Part shown: piece by piece, positions 18,334-28,118 of the stretch
Position numbering within the stretch: the first letter of the stretch is position 1
Layout of the letters: every line of letters starts with the position of its first letter
Assembly (NCBI GenBank): GCA_035192965.1
Contig: CP136571.1
Span: 3,552,501-3,616,500, forward strand
Origin: Fuscovulum sp.
GTDB taxonomy: Bacteria; Pseudomonadota; Alphaproteobacteria; Rhodobacterales; Rhodobacteraceae
Reading direction: 5' to 3'
Length of the DNA stretch: 64,000 bases
Notes under the pieces: generated by a model
The model's database searches: none
Told to the model about the DNA's origin: nothing
What the model saw: only the letters and a program-made list of their open reading frames with translations
Made by a program: the position numbers and the translations under genes

Positions 18334-19308
18334 TTACAGCTTTTTCAGCACCTTTTCCCGCGTATCGCCGTCGCAAAAGGCCGCGTCAAGCGACGCCCGC
18401 GCAATCCCGGCGAAAACCCCCTCATCCCAGTCGAACGCCGCGTTCAGCCGGTCATATTCCCGCGCCATCGTGGTGTGAAAGAACGGCGGGTCATCGGTGG
18501 AAATGGTCACCTTGACCCCGCGCCGATACAACTCGCCAATCGGATGCTGCCGCCAGCCGGGATAGATCCCCAGCGCGATGTTCGATCCGGGGCAAACCTC
18601 CAGCACGATGCCTTTTTCGACCAACTCGTCCACCAGCGCCAGGTCTTCGATGGCCCGCACGCCGTGCCCGATCCGCTCTACCCCCAGATCGCGCACCGCG
18701 TCGCGCACACTCTCCGGCCCGCCCCATTCCCCGGCATGGGCTGTCAGCCGCAGCCCCGCCTCGCGCGCACAGTCGAAGGACCACAGGAAATCCTTGGGCT
18801 TGCCCACCTTTTCATCCCCGGCAATGCCGAAACCCACGATCCAGTCGCCCGCCGTATCCGCCGCACAGCGCGCGGTTTCGCGCGCTTTGTCGGGGCCGAA
18901 ATGGCGGATGCAGGTGATGATCCCGCGCAGCACGATGCCCATATCGCGCTCTGCCTGATCCGCCGCCTCGCGGATCGCGTGCAGATATTCCCGCCACGCG
19001 CCGATATCGCGCCCGCCACAGAAATCGGGCGATAGGAACGTCTCGGAATAAACCACCCCCGCCGCCGCGCTTTCCTCCAGCACCGCCAGCGTCAGGCGCG
19101 CATAATCCTCGGGCCGGGTCAGCACCGAGGTTGCCGCCTCATAGACCTTCAGGAAATCCCAAAAGTCCTTGTATTTGTAATCGCCCTTCTCATCGAAGAT
19201 GCCGCCGATATCGGCCTTCTTCTGCTTTGCCAGACTGCGGATAAAGGCAGGCGGTGCCGCCCCTTCCAGATGCAGGTGCAACTCCACCTTCGCCATATCG
19301 GTGATCAC
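18334..19308 (-). CDS. add: adenosine deaminase
   Basis: Hydrolyses adenosine to inosine (or 2'-deoxyadenosine to deoxyinosine). The 324-residue protein opens with VELHLHLEGAAPP, the zinc-binding HxH motif, and carries the other family signatures: HAGEWGGPESV (catalytic Glu region), RIGHGVRAIED and ISTDDPPFF (zinc Asp). The ATG at 19308 overlaps the deoB stop as ATGA, indicating coupled translation. Some alphaproteobacterial members act on adenine or other aminopurines, but the residue pattern and operon favour adenosine. Confidence 0.92.
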   Translation of the reverse strand: MITDMAKVELHLHLEGAAPPAFIRSLAKQKKADIGGIFDEKGDYKYKDFWDFLKVYEAATSVLTRPEDYARLTLAVLEESAAAGVVYSETFLSPDFCGGRDIGAWREYLHAIREAADQAERDMGIVLRGIITCIRHFGPDKARETARCAADTAGDWIVGFGIAGDEKVGKPKDFLWSFDCAREAGLRLTAHAGEWGGPESVRDAVRDLGVERIGHGVRAIEDLALVDELVEKGIVLEVCPGSNIALGIYPGWRQHPIGELYRRGVKVTISTDDPPFFHTTMAREYDRLNAAFDWDEGVFAGIARASLDAAFCDGDTREKVLKKL

Positions 19309-20516
19309 AGAAAACTCCTCCCCGGCCCGCGCTCCACAATCCCAAGATGCGCCGCGACCGATGCCGCCACATCAACAAAAGCACACAGGCCCCCGTCCTG
19401 ACCCAAAGACCCTTCCCCGACGCCATGGCACAGAACCGGCACCCGCTCGCGCGTGTGTTCCGTCCCGCGCCAGCTGGGATCATTGCCGTGATCGGCGGTA
19501 AAGATCACCAGATCGCCCGCCCGCAACCCCGCCAGAAACGCCCCCGCCCGCCCGTCGAACCATTCCAACTGCCGCGCATAGCCCGCCACATCGCGGCGAT
19601 GGCCGAAATTGCTGTCAAACTCGACAAAGTTGGCAAAGGTCAAGGAACCCTCTTCCGCCTCGCGCCCCAGCCGGTCCAGATGATCGAAAAGGGCAGTATC
19701 ATCCTTGCCTTTGTGCAGATGGGTGATCCCCCGATGGCTGAAGATGTCGCCGATCTTGCCAACCGCATGGGTCACCCGGCCCTCGCCCTGCACCCAATCG
19801 AGCAGGGTGGGCGCAGGGGGCGCTATCGCGAAATCACGTCGGTTGCCGGTGCGGTGAAAATCGCCGGGGCTTCCGATGAAAGGCCGCGCAATCGCCCGCC
19901 CCACCTTCGCTGCATGCAGGCGCGGCGCCAGATCGCGGCACAGGTTCACCAACCGCTCCAGCCCGAACGCCTCTTCATGCGCGGCGATCTGGAACACGGA
20001 ATCCGCCGACGTATAGCAGATGGGCCACCCCGTCCGCAGATGCTCGGCCCCCAGCCGGTCGATGATCTCGGTCCCCGAGGCATGGCAATTCCCCAGAATG
20101 CCCTCAACCCCCGCCAGACGGCAGACCTCGGCCACCAGATCGGGCGGAAAGGCAGGCACCGTATCGGGGAAATAGGCCCAATCCCACGGCACCGGCACCC
20201 CGGCCAGTTCCCAATGCCCCGATGGCGTATCCTTGCCCTTCGACACCTCCGTCGCCGCGCCCCAGCGCCCGCGCGGGCTGGCCCCAAGCCCCGGCGCATC
20301 CAGCCCACTGGCAACCTTGATCGCCGCGCCCAGCCCCAGCCCATCCAGCACCGGCAGCCGCAGCGCCCCCGCGCGCCCTTCATCGGCACGGCCTTCCGCA
20401 CAGGCCAAGGCGATATGGCCCAGCGTATTCGATCCCGCATCGCCAAAGGCCGCCGCATCGGGCGCACCACCGCAGCCCACGGAATCCATCACGATCAGAA
20501 AGGCCCGCGCCATCAT
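19305..20516 (-). CDS. deoB: phosphopentomutase
   Basis: Interconverts (deoxy)ribose-1-phosphate and -5-phosphate, linking nucleoside phosphorolysis to central metabolism. The 403-residue protein has the alkaline-phosphatase-like metal sites: MDSVGCGGAPDA at the N-terminus with the first metal Asp, DTPSGHWE around the catalytic Thr, and FTADHGNDPSWRGTEHTRERVPV at the C-terminus with the second site. It overlaps add and deoA by 4 bp at its two ends, so the three proteins are tightly co-translated. Confidence 0.96.
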   Translation of the reverse strand: MMARAFLIVMDSVGCGGAPDAAAFGDAGSNTLGHIALACAEGRADEGRAGALRLPVLDGLGLGAAIKVASGLDAPGLGASPRGRWGAATEVSKGKDTPSGHWELAGVPVPWDWAYFPDTVPAFPPDLVAEVCRLAGVEGILGNCHASGTEIIDRLGAEHLRTGWPICYTSADSVFQIAAHEEAFGLERLVNLCRDLAPRLHAAKVGRAIARPFIGSPGDFHRTGNRRDFAIAPPAPTLLDWVQGEGRVTHAVGKIGDIFSHRGITHLHKGKDDTALFDHLDRLGREAEEGSLTFANFVEFDSNFGHRRDVAGYARQLEWFDGRAGAFLAGLRAGDLVIFTADHGNDPSWRGTEHTRERVPVLCHGVGEGSLGQDGGLCAFVDVAASVAAHLGIVERGPGRSFL

Positions 20517-21820
20517 CCCACCCGCTTCAGGATCAGCGGCGGCTCCTCCGGGGCGGAACTTGCCACGCGGTACGCCGCCTGTACCGCCCGCACGGCCGCC
20601 TCGGCCGATGCCTCATCCGCCGCATGCACCATGCCCAGCGGCACCCCGCGCGACACGCCTTCACCCAGCCCCGCCAGATCGGACAACCCGACCGACGGGT
20701 TGATCCTGTCGCCCTCGCGCAAACGGCCCCCGCCCAGATGCACCACCGCCTCGCCCAGCGCGCGCCCGTCGATCGCCCCGATGAACCCGTCGCTTTCGCA
20801 GGGAATATCCATCACCACCGGAGCCGAAGGCAGCCGGTCCGGCCAGCGTTCGACAAAATCCGCAGGCCCGCCCTGTGCGGCCACCATGCGCCCGAACCAT
20901 TCCGCCGCCTGCCCGTTCTCCAGCGCCTCGATGATGCGGCCCTCGCCATCCTCGGCATCCGCCGCCAACCCGCCCAGCGCCAGCGCCTCGCCCCCCAGCG
21001 CCGCCGTCAGATCCCACAAGGCGGCGTTGATGGATGTCCCGGTCAGCGTCTCCATCACCTCGATCACTTCCAGCGCATTGCCCGCCGCCGTGGCCAAAGG
21101 CTGGCTCATGTCGGTGATCAGTGCCGATGTCATGCAGCCCGCCCCCTGCGCCGTGCTGACCAGCGCCTTCGCAAGGGCCTCGGCCTTTTCGAACGTGTCC
21201 ATGAACGCGCCCGATCCGCATTTCACATCCAGAACCAGCGCCTCCAACCCCGCCGACAGCTTTTTCGACAAGATGGATGCGGTGATCAGGTCAATGCTCT
21301 CCACCGTCGAGGTCACATCGCGGATCGCATAAAGCCGCCGGTCCGCAGGCGCGATTTCCGTGCTTGCCGCCACGATGGCACAGCGCACCTCGCCGATCTG
21401 GCGGCGCAGCTGTTCCTCGCTCAACCCCGTGCGGAAACCCGGGATGGATTCCAGCTTGTCCAGCGTGCCGCCGGTATGGCCCAATCCCCGCCCCGAAATC
21501 ATCGGCACATAGGCCCCGCAGGCCGCCAGCGCCGGGGCGAGCAGCAGCGACACGCAATCCCCGATCCCGCCCGTGGAATGCTTGTCGATCACCGGGCCGT
21601 TCAAATCCCAGTCCAGCACCTTGCCGGAATCGCGCATCCCCCGCGTCAGCGCCACGCGCCCCGCCTCGCCCAGCCCGTTCAGCAGCACCGCCATGGCAAA
21701 GGCCCCGGCCTGCGCATCCGTCACCACGCCACTGGCCAACCCCTTGGCAAACCAGCCCAATTCATCGGCCGAAGGTTTCCCCCCGTCGCGCAGCTTGGCG
21801 ATGATCGCGCGGGCATCCAT
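20513..21820 (-). CDS. deoA: thymidine phosphorylase
   Basis: Phosphorolyses thymidine to thymine and deoxyribose-1-phosphate. The 435-residue protein shows the family phosphate-binding motif in DKHSTGGIGDCVS, SGRGLGHTGGTLDKLESIPGF and the pyrimidine-binding region, with the C-terminal barrel-sandwich domain after ~350. The ATG at 21820 gives the conventional start MDARAIIAKLRDGG and lies 5 bp after the cdd stop; an upstream extension to 21964 overlaps cdd and is not believed. Confidence 0.95.
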   Translation of the reverse strand: MDARAIIAKLRDGGKPSADELGWFAKGLASGVVTDAQAGAFAMAVLLNGLGEAGRVALTRGMRDSGKVLDWDLNGPVIDKHSTGGIGDCVSLLLAPALAACGAYVPMISGRGLGHTGGTLDKLESIPGFRTGLSEEQLRRQIGEVRCAIVAASTEIAPADRRLYAIRDVTSTVESIDLITASILSKKLSAGLEALVLDVKCGSGAFMDTFEKAEALAKALVSTAQGAGCMTSALITDMSQPLATAAGNALEVIEVMETLTGTSINAALWDLTAALGGEALALGGLAADAEDGEGRIIEALENGQAAEWFGRMVAAQGGPADFVERWPDRLPSAPVVMDIPCESDGFIGAIDGRALGEAVVHLGGGRLREGDRINPSVGLSDLAGLGEGVSRGVPLGMVHAADEASAEAAVRAVQAAYRVASSAPEEPPLILKRVG

Positions 21821-21825
21821 GCCCG

Positions 21826-22218
21826 TCAAACCCGGTCCATATGCGCGGCGGTGAACACGCCGGGCAGCAACTCGGCCACTGTCATCACGCGGGCCTTCCC
21901 ATCCGTGGTACAGAGCGTGACCTGCACATCCTGCGCCGCAAACTCCGCGATCTTCTGCCGGCACCCGCCACAGGGCGGCACCGGTTCGGGGCTGTCGGCG
22001 ATCACCACCACCTCGGCAATCCGCGTCTCGCCGCCCGCCACCATGGCGGCAATCGCCCCCGCCTCGGCGCAGGTGCCTTCGGGATAGGCCACATTCTCCA
22101 CATTGCAGCCGACAAAGACCGCCCCGCTGGTCGTACGCAGCGCCGCGCCCACCTTGAAGCGGGAATAGGGCGCATAGGCCTTTTCGCGAACCTCTGTGGC
22201 AGCAAGAAGCAGGGACAT
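21826..22218 (-). CDS. cdd: cytidine deaminase
   Basis: Deaminates cytidine/deoxycytidine to uridine/deoxyuridine. The 130-residue homotetramer-type enzyme has the zinc site in GTCAEAGAIAAM (Cys-Ala-Glu) and PCGGCRQ, and the N-terminal YSRFKVGAAL. The ATG at 22218 follows GAGGTGC at a good distance; upstream in-frame extension runs into a repeat. First gene of the operon cdd-deoA-deoB-add-upp. No operator was recognised between it and the family A repeat upstream. Confidence 0.95.
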   Translation of the reverse strand: MSLLLAATEVREKAYAPYSRFKVGAALRTTSGAVFVGCNVENVAYPEGTCAEAGAIAAMVAGGETRIAEVVVIADSPEPVPPCGGCRQKIAEFAAQDVQVTLCTTDGKARVMTVAELLPGVFTAAHMDRV

Positions 22219-22289
22219 CGGCGCACCTCGTGGAATTCTGACCATCTGGTCACAGTCTGGAAGCCCCGCGCGGGATTGGCAAGGCACAC

Positions 22290-22378
22290 GATTTTTCTGC
22301 GAAAAATCAGGGGGGCTTTGCGCCCCCCTCGCCGCTGCGCGGCTCACCCCCCGCAGGGTATTTGGGCCAAGATGAAAG
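22290..22378. repeat. complete family A element with A/T hairpin
   Basis: The fullest copy in the window: A/T hairpin GATTTTTCTGCGAAAAATC (22290-22308), G6/C6 hairpin GGGGGGCTTTGCGCCCCCC (22310-22328), a third hairpin GCCGCTGCGCGGC, then CACCCCCCGCAGGGTATTT and GGGCCAAGATGAAAG. It fills the gap between the cupin gene's 3' end and the cdd start. Relative to that upstream gene its orientation is opposite to most copies. Confidence 0.75.
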
Positions 22379-22379
22379 C

Positions 22380-23474
22380 CTAAATCACCTTCGTCTCCGG
22401 GTTCCCCGGCAGTGTCACCTCCAGCAATTCCAGATCCGGCGACGGATCGCCGTAGCGCGTGGCCATCCCCGGCGGGATCACAAAGGCATCGCCCGGCGAC
22501 AGGGCGAAGGGCTCTTTCCCCTCTCCCTCCAGCGTGAAGCTGCCCTGCATCACAAAGGTGAACAGGATGTCCCCCTGATGTTTCGTCCAGGCGGTCGCCC
22601 CGCCATCGGGCCGCGCCACCATGACCGAGGCCACCCCCTGCGTCGCCCCATGGATGGTGGTATCGCGCGCCACAAACCCCGGCAGGCGGAAGGGGCGAAA
22701 CTCCCCTTTTGCCCCCTGATCATAGACAAAGCGCTGCCCCTGCCATTCCCGCTCGGGGCGCAGATGCGGCGTCGGCAATTCCATGTCGTGGTCGATCTCG
22801 GTCACATGTTCGGCGGGAACGCCAATCTCGATCACCTCAATCCCGTCGCTGGCATGCAGCACGCGGTGGCGAATCTCGGGTGGCTGGATAAAGCAATCCC
22901 CCGCTGTCAGGCGGATGGGTGGCCCCTGATCCTCATACACCACATCGACCCAGCCGCTGATGCAGAAGATCAGCTGAAAGCCCACCCGATGGAAATGCAC
23001 CATGTCCGGCACAGGCCCGCCATCGGGGATGCGGATATGGCTGGCAATCATCGCACCGCCCAGCCGCGATGGCACCAGATCGCGATATTCCATTCCCGCC
23101 CGGCCAATGATCCACGGCGCCTGATCCGCCAGCCGCCGCACGACAAAAGCATGTTCCGTCGGCGGCAACACCAGCGGCGGGTTGGCTTTGTCGATCTCGA
23201 CCCGCGTGCCATTTGGCGCGATCAAAAGCGTCTCGCCCCCGGCGAACCCCTCCTCATCCGTCAGGATCCGCACCGTTCCGGGATGCTCTGTCGCGCCCTT
23301 CTGGATCCGCAGCCGAAGGCCATACCCCGACAGCACCGCCACTTCCGGGTTGTCGGCGGGATAGATCATATCCAGCCGGAACCCCAGTTTCTTGGTCCAG
23401 AACGGCAGATCGTCGCGCAACTCCTGCGTCGGCAGGCGCATCTCTGCCCGGGTTTCGCCTTTGACTTCAAACAT
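22380..23474 (-). CDS. glyoxalase-like plus double-cupin protein
   Basis: A 364-residue protein of unknown substrate. The N-terminal ~100 residues look like a VOC-type module (LPFWTKKLGFRLDMIYPADNPEVAVLSG). A first cupin follows (MVHFHRVGFQLIFCISG with metal His residues, then AGDCFIQPPEIRHRVLH) and a second cupin closes the protein (DILFTFVMQGSFTL, LSPGDAFVIPPG). Such fusions occur in Rhodobacterales as uncharacterised cupin-domain proteins. The ATG at 23474 has GGAGGG upstream; the longer frame to 23597 would read through the maeB promoter palindrome. Divergent from maeB. Confidence 0.75.
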   Translation of the reverse strand: MFEVKGETRAEMRLPTQELRDDLPFWTKKLGFRLDMIYPADNPEVAVLSGYGLRLRIQKGATEHPGTVRILTDEEGFAGGETLLIAPNGTRVEIDKANPPLVLPPTEHAFVVRRLADQAPWIIGRAGMEYRDLVPSRLGGAMIASHIRIPDGGPVPDMVHFHRVGFQLIFCISGWVDVVYEDQGPPIRLTAGDCFIQPPEIRHRVLHASDGIEVIEIGVPAEHVTEIDHDMELPTPHLRPEREWQGQRFVYDQGAKGEFRPFRLPGFVARDTTIHGATQGVASVMVARPDGGATAWTKHQGDILFTFVMQGSFTLEGEGKEPFALSPGDAFVIPPGMATRYGDPSPDLELLEVTLPGNPETKVI

Positions 23475-23581
23475 CTCGCCCTCCGCTCTGTTCCGGGCAG
23501 AATGGTCGCGCTTTCCGGGGATTTGCAAGACGGGCAGAAAACGCCTATTGGAAAGAACAGCAAATGGTTTGGCGAAAAGTA

Positions 23582-23595
23582 GTTTAACGTTAAAC
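23582..23595. promoter_or_regulatory. perfect 14-bp palindrome in the maeB promoter
   Basis: GTTTAACGTTAAAC, fully palindromic with a central CG, 18 bp before the maeB start. This is the form of a LacI-type operator. The position suggests control of maeB and perhaps of the divergent cupin gene. No cognate regulator is encoded nearby. Confidence 0.55.
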
Positions 23596-23613
23596 AAAAC
23601 GGCGGAGGGGGCG

Positions 23614-25908
23614 ATGGAAGATCACGTCAAAGGCGACGGGCGGCAGGAAAACGCGCGTCAGGCGGCACTGGATTACCACGAATTCCCCAAGCCCGGTAAG
23701 CTGGAGATCCGCGCCACCAAGCCGCTCGCCAATGGCCGCGACCTGTCCCGCGCCTATTCCCCCGGCGTGGCCGAAGCCTGCCTTGAGATCAAGGCCGACC
23801 CCGCCACCGCCTCGCGCTACACCTCGCGCGGGAACCTTGTGGCCGTCGTTACCAACGGCACGGCCGTGCTGGGCCTTGGCAATATCGGTGCGCTGGCATC
23901 AAAGCCGGTGATGGAGGGCAAGGCGGTTCTGTTCAAGAAATTCGCCAATATCGACTGTTTCGATATCGAGCTGAACGAACCCGACCCCGTCAAGCTGGCC
24001 GATATCGTCTGCGCGCTGGAACCCACCTTTGGCGCGATCAACCTTGAAGATATCAAGGCCCCCGACTGCTTCATCGTCGAAAAGCTCTGCCGCGAGCGGA
24101 TGAATATCCCCGTTTTCCACGATGATCAGCACGGCACCGCCATCGTCGTGGGGGCCGCCGCCACCAACGCGCTGATCGTTGCAGGAAAGAAGTTCGAAGA
24201 TATCAAGGTCGTCTCCACCGGTGGCGGCGCTGCGGGCATCGCCTGCCTGAACATGCTGCTGAACCTTGGCGTCAAACGCGAAAACGTCTGGCTCTGTGAT
24301 CTGGCGGGTCTGGTCTACAAGGGCCGCGCCGATCAGATGACCGCCCAGAAAGAGGAATACGCCCAAGGCACCACTCCCGCCACGCTGGCGGATGTGATTG
24401 CAGGGGCCGACCTGTTCCTCGGCCTGTCCGGCCCCGGCGTGCTGACGGCGGATATGGTGGCCAAGATGGCCCCCCGCCCCATCGTCTTTGCCCTTGCCAA
24501 CCCCACGCCCGAAATTCTGCCCGATCAGGTCCGCGCCGTGGCCCCGGATGCGATCATCGCCACCGGCCGGTCGGACTTTCCCAATCAGGTCAACAACGTC
24601 CTGTGTTTTCCCTTCATCTTCCGCGGCGCGCTGGATGTAGGGGCCACGGAAATCAACAAGCGGATGGAGATTGCCTGCATCGAAGGCATCGCCGCCCTTG
24701 CCCGCGCCACCACCAGCGCCGAGGCGGCGGCGGCCTATAGCGCGGAAAAGCTGTCCTTCGGGGCCGATTACCTGATCCCCAAACCCTTTGACCCCCGCCT
24801 GATCGGCGTGGTCGCCAGCGCGGTCGCCAAGGCCGCGATGGAAAGCGGCGTCGCCACCCGCCCCATCACAGACCTTGATGCCTACAAGCGCGGGCTGGAC
24901 GGGTCGGTCTTCAAATCCGCCCTCATCATGCGCCCGGTGTTCGAGGCGTCAAAGGTCGCCGCCCGCACCATCGTCTTTGCCGAAGGCGAAGATGAACGCG
25001 TCCTGCGCGCGGCGCATGCGATGATGGAGGAAACCAACGACATCCCCATCCTCATCGGCCGTCCTGATGTGGTGGAATCCCGCTGCGAACGCGCAGGCCT
25101 TCCCATCCGGCCCGGCGTCGATGTCCATCTGGTGAACCCGGAAAACGACCCCCGCTACCGCGATTACTGGGGCACCTATCACGATCTGATGGCCCGTCGT
25201 GGCGTCTCGCCCGATATCGCCCGCGCCGTGATGCGCACCAACACCACCGCCATCGCCGCCATCATGGTGCATCGCGGCGAAGCCGACAGCATGATCTGCG
25301 GCACCTTTGGCCAATACCACTGGCACCTGAACTATATCCGTCAAGTGCTGGCCCGCGATGGCCTCCACCCCGTCGGCGCGCTCTCGCTGATGATCCTCGA
25401 AGACGGCCCGCTGTTCATCGCTGACACGCAGGTCAACCCCGAACCCACCCCGCAGCACATCATGGAAACCGTGATCGGCGCCGCCCGCCATGTGCGCCGC
25501 TTTGGCCTGACACCCAAGATCGCGCTCTGCACGCAAAGCCAGTTCGGCAACATGGACAATTCCGCCTCCCTGCGGATGCGCGCCGCGCTGGAACTGCTCG
25601 ACGCCCGCGAACCCGACTTCTGCTATGAAGGCGAAATGAACGTGGACTCGGCGCTCGATCAATCCCTGCGCGACAGGCTGCTGCCCAACTCGCGCATGGA
25701 AGGTCCGGCCAACGTCCTGGTCTTCGCTTCCACCGATGCCGCCGCCGCCACGCGCAACATCCTCAAGATGAAGGCCAACGGTCTGGAGGTCGGGCCGATC
25801 CTGATGGGCATGGGCAACAAGGCCCATATCGTGACGAACTCCATCACCGCGCGCGGCCTTCTGAACATCTCGGCACTCGCCGGAACCCCGGTCACCCATT
25901 ACGGATAA
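23614..25908 (+). CDS. maeB: NADP-type malic enzyme with phosphotransacetylase-like domain
   Basis: Oxidatively decarboxylates malate to pyruvate, giving NADPH. The 764-residue protein is the long MaeB form: residues ~1-430 are the malic enzyme ([39 protein letters not shown] as dinucleotide fold, ANPTPEI), and ~435-764 resemble phosphate acetyltransferase ([29 protein letters not shown]). The second domain is known in the family to be regulatory, responding to acetyl-CoA, rather than catalytic. Start at 23614 follows GGCGGAGGGG. Likely role here: supplying pyruvate and NADPH during growth on C4 acids or acetate/propionate; the neighbouring prpE fits this. Confidence 0.96.
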   Translation: MEDHVKGDGRQENARQAALDYHEFPKPGKLEIRATKPLANGRDLSRAYSPGVAEACLEIKADPATASRYTSRGNLVAVVTNGTAVLGLGNIGALASKPVMEGKAVLFKKFANIDCFDIELNEPDPVKLADIVCALEPTFGAINLEDIKAPDCFIVEKLCRERMNIPVFHDDQHGTAIVVGAAATNALIVAGKKFEDIKVVSTGGGAAGIACLNMLLNLGVKRENVWLCDLAGLVYKGRADQMTAQKEEYAQGTTPATLADVIAGADLFLGLSGPGVLTADMVAKMAPRPIVFALANPTPEILPDQVRAVAPDAIIATGRSDFPNQVNNVLCFPFIFRGALDVGATEINKRMEIACIEGIAALARATTSAEAAAAYSAEKLSFGADYLIPKPFDPRLIGVVASAVAKAAMESGVATRPITDLDAYKRGLDGSVFKSALIMRPVFEASKVAARTIVFAEGEDERVLRAAHAMMEETNDIPILIGRPDVVESRCERAGLPIRPGVDVHLVNPENDPRYRDYWGTYHDLMARRGVSPDIARAVMRTNTTAIAAIMVHRGEADSMICGTFGQYHWHLNYIRQVLARDGLHPVGALSLMILEDGPLFIADTQVNPEPTPQHIMETVIGAARHVRRFGLTPKIALCTQSQFGNMDNSASLRMRAALELLDAREPDFCYEGEMNVDSALDQSLRDRLLPNSRMEGPANVLVFASTDAAAATRNILKMKANGLEVGPILMGMGNKAHIVTNSITARGLLNISALAGTPVTHYG

Positions 25909-25924
25909 GGGCACCTTCGCCCCC

Positions 25925-26011
25925 TCACCTTGGGCCAAATACCCAAATCCGCCCGCGCCGCCACGGCACGCCGGGAACCCTGCACCCCTCTCCCCTTTCT
26001 TCAGGGGAGGG
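25925..26011. repeat. family A core (minus orientation) and following hairpin
   Basis: CTCACCTTGGGCCAAATACC at 25925-25944 is the reverse complement of the core. Downstream, CTCCCC-tttcttca-GGGGAG (25990-26009) forms a compact stem, plausible as the maeB terminator. The 317-bp gap 25909-26225 also holds the TTTGCAAA sites described next. Confidence 0.55.
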
Positions 26012-26041
26012 CCGCCGGACCTTTGGTGAGTCGCCCCAAAC

Positions 26042-26130
26042 TTTGCAAACCCTTCTGCACTTAACCGCAATCCGCGAAGCTCCGCCCGGTTTGCAAAAAT
26101 TTGCAGACCAACCTTGCAATATTCTGCAAA
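26042..26130. promoter_or_regulatory. TTTGCAAA site cluster upstream of prpE (PccR-like)
   Basis: Five related octamers: TTTGCAAA at 26042-26049; TTTGCAAA at 26090-26097 and TTTGCAGA at 26100-26107; CTTGCAAT at 26113-26120 and TCTGCAAA at 26123-26130. The last four form two pairs, each spaced by 2 bp, offset by 23 bp. Short-chain acyl-CoA regulators such as PccR of Rhodobacter sphaeroides are known (from memory) to bind TTTGCAAA-type repeats at propionate genes, which fits prpE. Confidence 0.6.
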
Positions 26131-26225
26131 CAAATTGCCGCACCCCGCCCATGTTCACGGTAACAGCGTTGCGTCAAAGGCCCCGTGTCGCGTAACAAAT
26201 GCCAACTCGTGGAGGAGGGCATACA

Positions 26226-28118
26226 ATGGCATACCGGGAACTCTATGCGAAATGGAAAGCCGATCCCGAAGGCTATTGGCTGAACGCCGCAGGCGCGATT
26301 GATTGGGTCGAACGCCCGCAAACCGCGCTCAACGCCTCGCGTGCGCCGCTTTATGAATGGTTCACCGATGCCCGCGTGAACACCTGCTGGAACGCGGTCG
26401 ATCGCCACGTCCTCGCCGGTCGCGGCGCGCAGCCCGCCATCATCCATGACAGCCCGGTCACCGGCACCAAACACACCATCACCTATGCCGAATTGCAGGA
26501 CCGCGTCGCCCGCCTCGCCGGTGCCCTGCGCGCCAAGGGCGTGGAAAAGGGCGACCGCGTCATCATCTACATGCCCATGGTGCCTGAGGCGTTGGAGGCG
26601 ATGCTCGCCTGTGGCCGCATCGGTGCGATCCATTCCGTCGTCTTCGGCGGTTTCGCCGCCAACGAACTCGCCGTCCGCATCGACGATTGCACCCCCAAAG
26701 CCATCATCGCGGCAAGCTGCGGGATCGAACCCACCCGCGTCGTCCACTACAAACCCCTTCTCGATGCCGCCATCGACATGGCCACCCACAAGCCCGATTT
26801 CTGCGTCATCCTGCAACGCGAACAGGAAGTGGCCAAACTGATCGAAGGCCGCGATGTGGCGTGGCACAGCTTCCAATACGGCGTCGAACCCGCCGATTGC
26901 GTCCCGGTTGAGGGCAACCACCCCGCCTATATCCTCTACACCTCCGGCACCACCGGCGCGCCCAAGGGCGTGGTCCGCCCCACCGCAGGCCATCTCGTGG
27001 CACTGGCTTGGACCATGCGCGCCATCTACGATTGCGGCCCCGGCGATGTCTTCTGGGCCGCCTCCGATGTGGGCTGGGTCGTGGGCCATAGCTATATCTG
27101 CTACGCCCCCCTCATCGCGGGCTGCACCACCATCGTCTATGAAGGCAAACCCGTCGGCACCCCCGATGCCGGGGCCTTCTGGCGGGTGATCGCGGAACAC
27201 AAGGTCCGCGCTTTCTTCACCGCCCCCACCGCATTGCGCGCCATCAAACGCGACGATCCCGAAGGCCATCTGGTCAAGGATTACGATCTGTCGAACCTGC
27301 AAGCGCTCTACCTCGCCGGGGAACGCGCCGATCCCGACACTGTCAACTGGGCAGGCCGCCATCTGAACGTGCCGGTCGTCGATCACTGGTGGCAGACGGA
27401 AACCGGCTATGCCATCGCGGCTAATCCCCTTGGCATCGAACACCTTCCCATCAAGGTGGGCTCCCCGTCCGTCGCCATGCCCGGCTTTGACGTGCAGGTG
27501 CTGGACGAAGGCGGCCACCCAGTCGCCCCCGGCCAGCTTGGCGCCATCGCCATCAAGCTGCCCCTGCCCCCCGGCACCCTGCCCACCTTGTGGAACGCCG
27601 AAGACCGCTTCCGCAAATCCTACCTCGCCCATTTCCCCGGCTTTTATGAAACCGGCGATGCGGGCTATGTGGATGAAGACGGCTATCTCTACATCATGGC
27701 GCGCACCGACGACGTCATCAACGTCGCAGGCCACCGCCTGTCGACCGGCGCGATGGAAGAGGTGCTGGGTTTCCACCCCGACGTCGCCGAATGCGCCGTG
27801 ATCGGCGTCTCGGACGATCTCAAGGGCCAATCCCCCCTTGGCTTTCTCTGCCTGAACAAGGGCTGCGACCGCCCCGCCGCCGATATCGTCAAGGAATGCG
27901 TCACCCTGATGCGCGAAAAGATCGGCCCCGTCGCCGATTTCAAACGCGCCGTCGTGGTGGACCGCCTGCCCAAGACGCGCTCGGGGAAAATCCTGCGCGG
28001 CACCATGGTGAAAATCGCCGACGGGCAGGAATACAAGATGCCCGCCACCATCGACGACCCCGCCATTCTGGATGAGATTCGCACCGCGCTGCAAAGCCTC
28101 GGCCTCGCCGCGCGCTGA
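26226..28118 (+). CDS. prpE: propionyl-CoA synthetase
   Basis: Activates propionate to propionyl-CoA with ATP. The 630-residue ANL-family protein has the P-loop YTSGTTGAPKGVV, the WWQTETGYAI motif in which Trp-Trp shapes a small acyl pocket, YETGDAGYVDEDGYLYIMARTDD and the catalytic lysine in KTRSGKILRG. Features such as VERPQTALNASRAPLYEWF and the ASDVGWVVGHSYI segment place it with PrpE rather than acetyl-CoA synthetase. The start at 26226 follows GGAGGAGGG. The upstream TTTGCAAA cluster suggests induction by propionyl-CoA through a PccR-type regulator. Confidence 0.93.
   Translation: MAYRELYAKWKADPEGYWLNAAGAIDWVERPQTALNASRAPLYEWFTDARVNTCWNAVDRHVLAGRGAQPAIIHDSPVTGTKHTITYAELQDRVARLAGALRAKGVEKGDRVIIYMPMVPEALEAMLACGRIGAIHSVVFGGFAANELAVRIDDCTPKAIIAASCGIEPTRVVHYKPLLDAAIDMATHKPDFCVILQREQEVAKLIEGRDVAWHSFQYGVEPADCVPVEGNHPAYILYTSGTTGAPKGVVRPTAGHLVALAWTMRAIYDCGPGDVFWAASDVGWVVGHSYICYAPLIAGCTTIVYEGKPVGTPDAGAFWRVIAEHKVRAFFTAPTALRAIKRDDPEGHLVKDYDLSNLQALYLAGERADPDTVNWAGRHLNVPVVDHWWQTETGYAIAANPLGIEHLPIKVGSPSVAMPGFDVQVLDEGGHPVAPGQLGAIAIKLPLPPGTLPTLWNAEDRFRKSYLAHFPGFYETGDAGYVDEDGYLYIMARTDDVINVAGHRLSTGAMEEVLGFHPDVAECAVIGVSDDLKGQSPLGFLCLNKGCDRPAADIVKECVTLMREKIGPVADFKRAVVVDRLPKTRSGKILRGTMVKIADGQEYKMPATIDDPAILDEIRTALQSLGLAAR

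Noticed and set aside
19347..21332. A 661-codon plus-strand frame opposite deoB and deoA.
   Set aside because: Arg/Pro/His-rich shadow with no recognisable domain; the minus strand encodes two complete enzymes with 4-bp overlaps.
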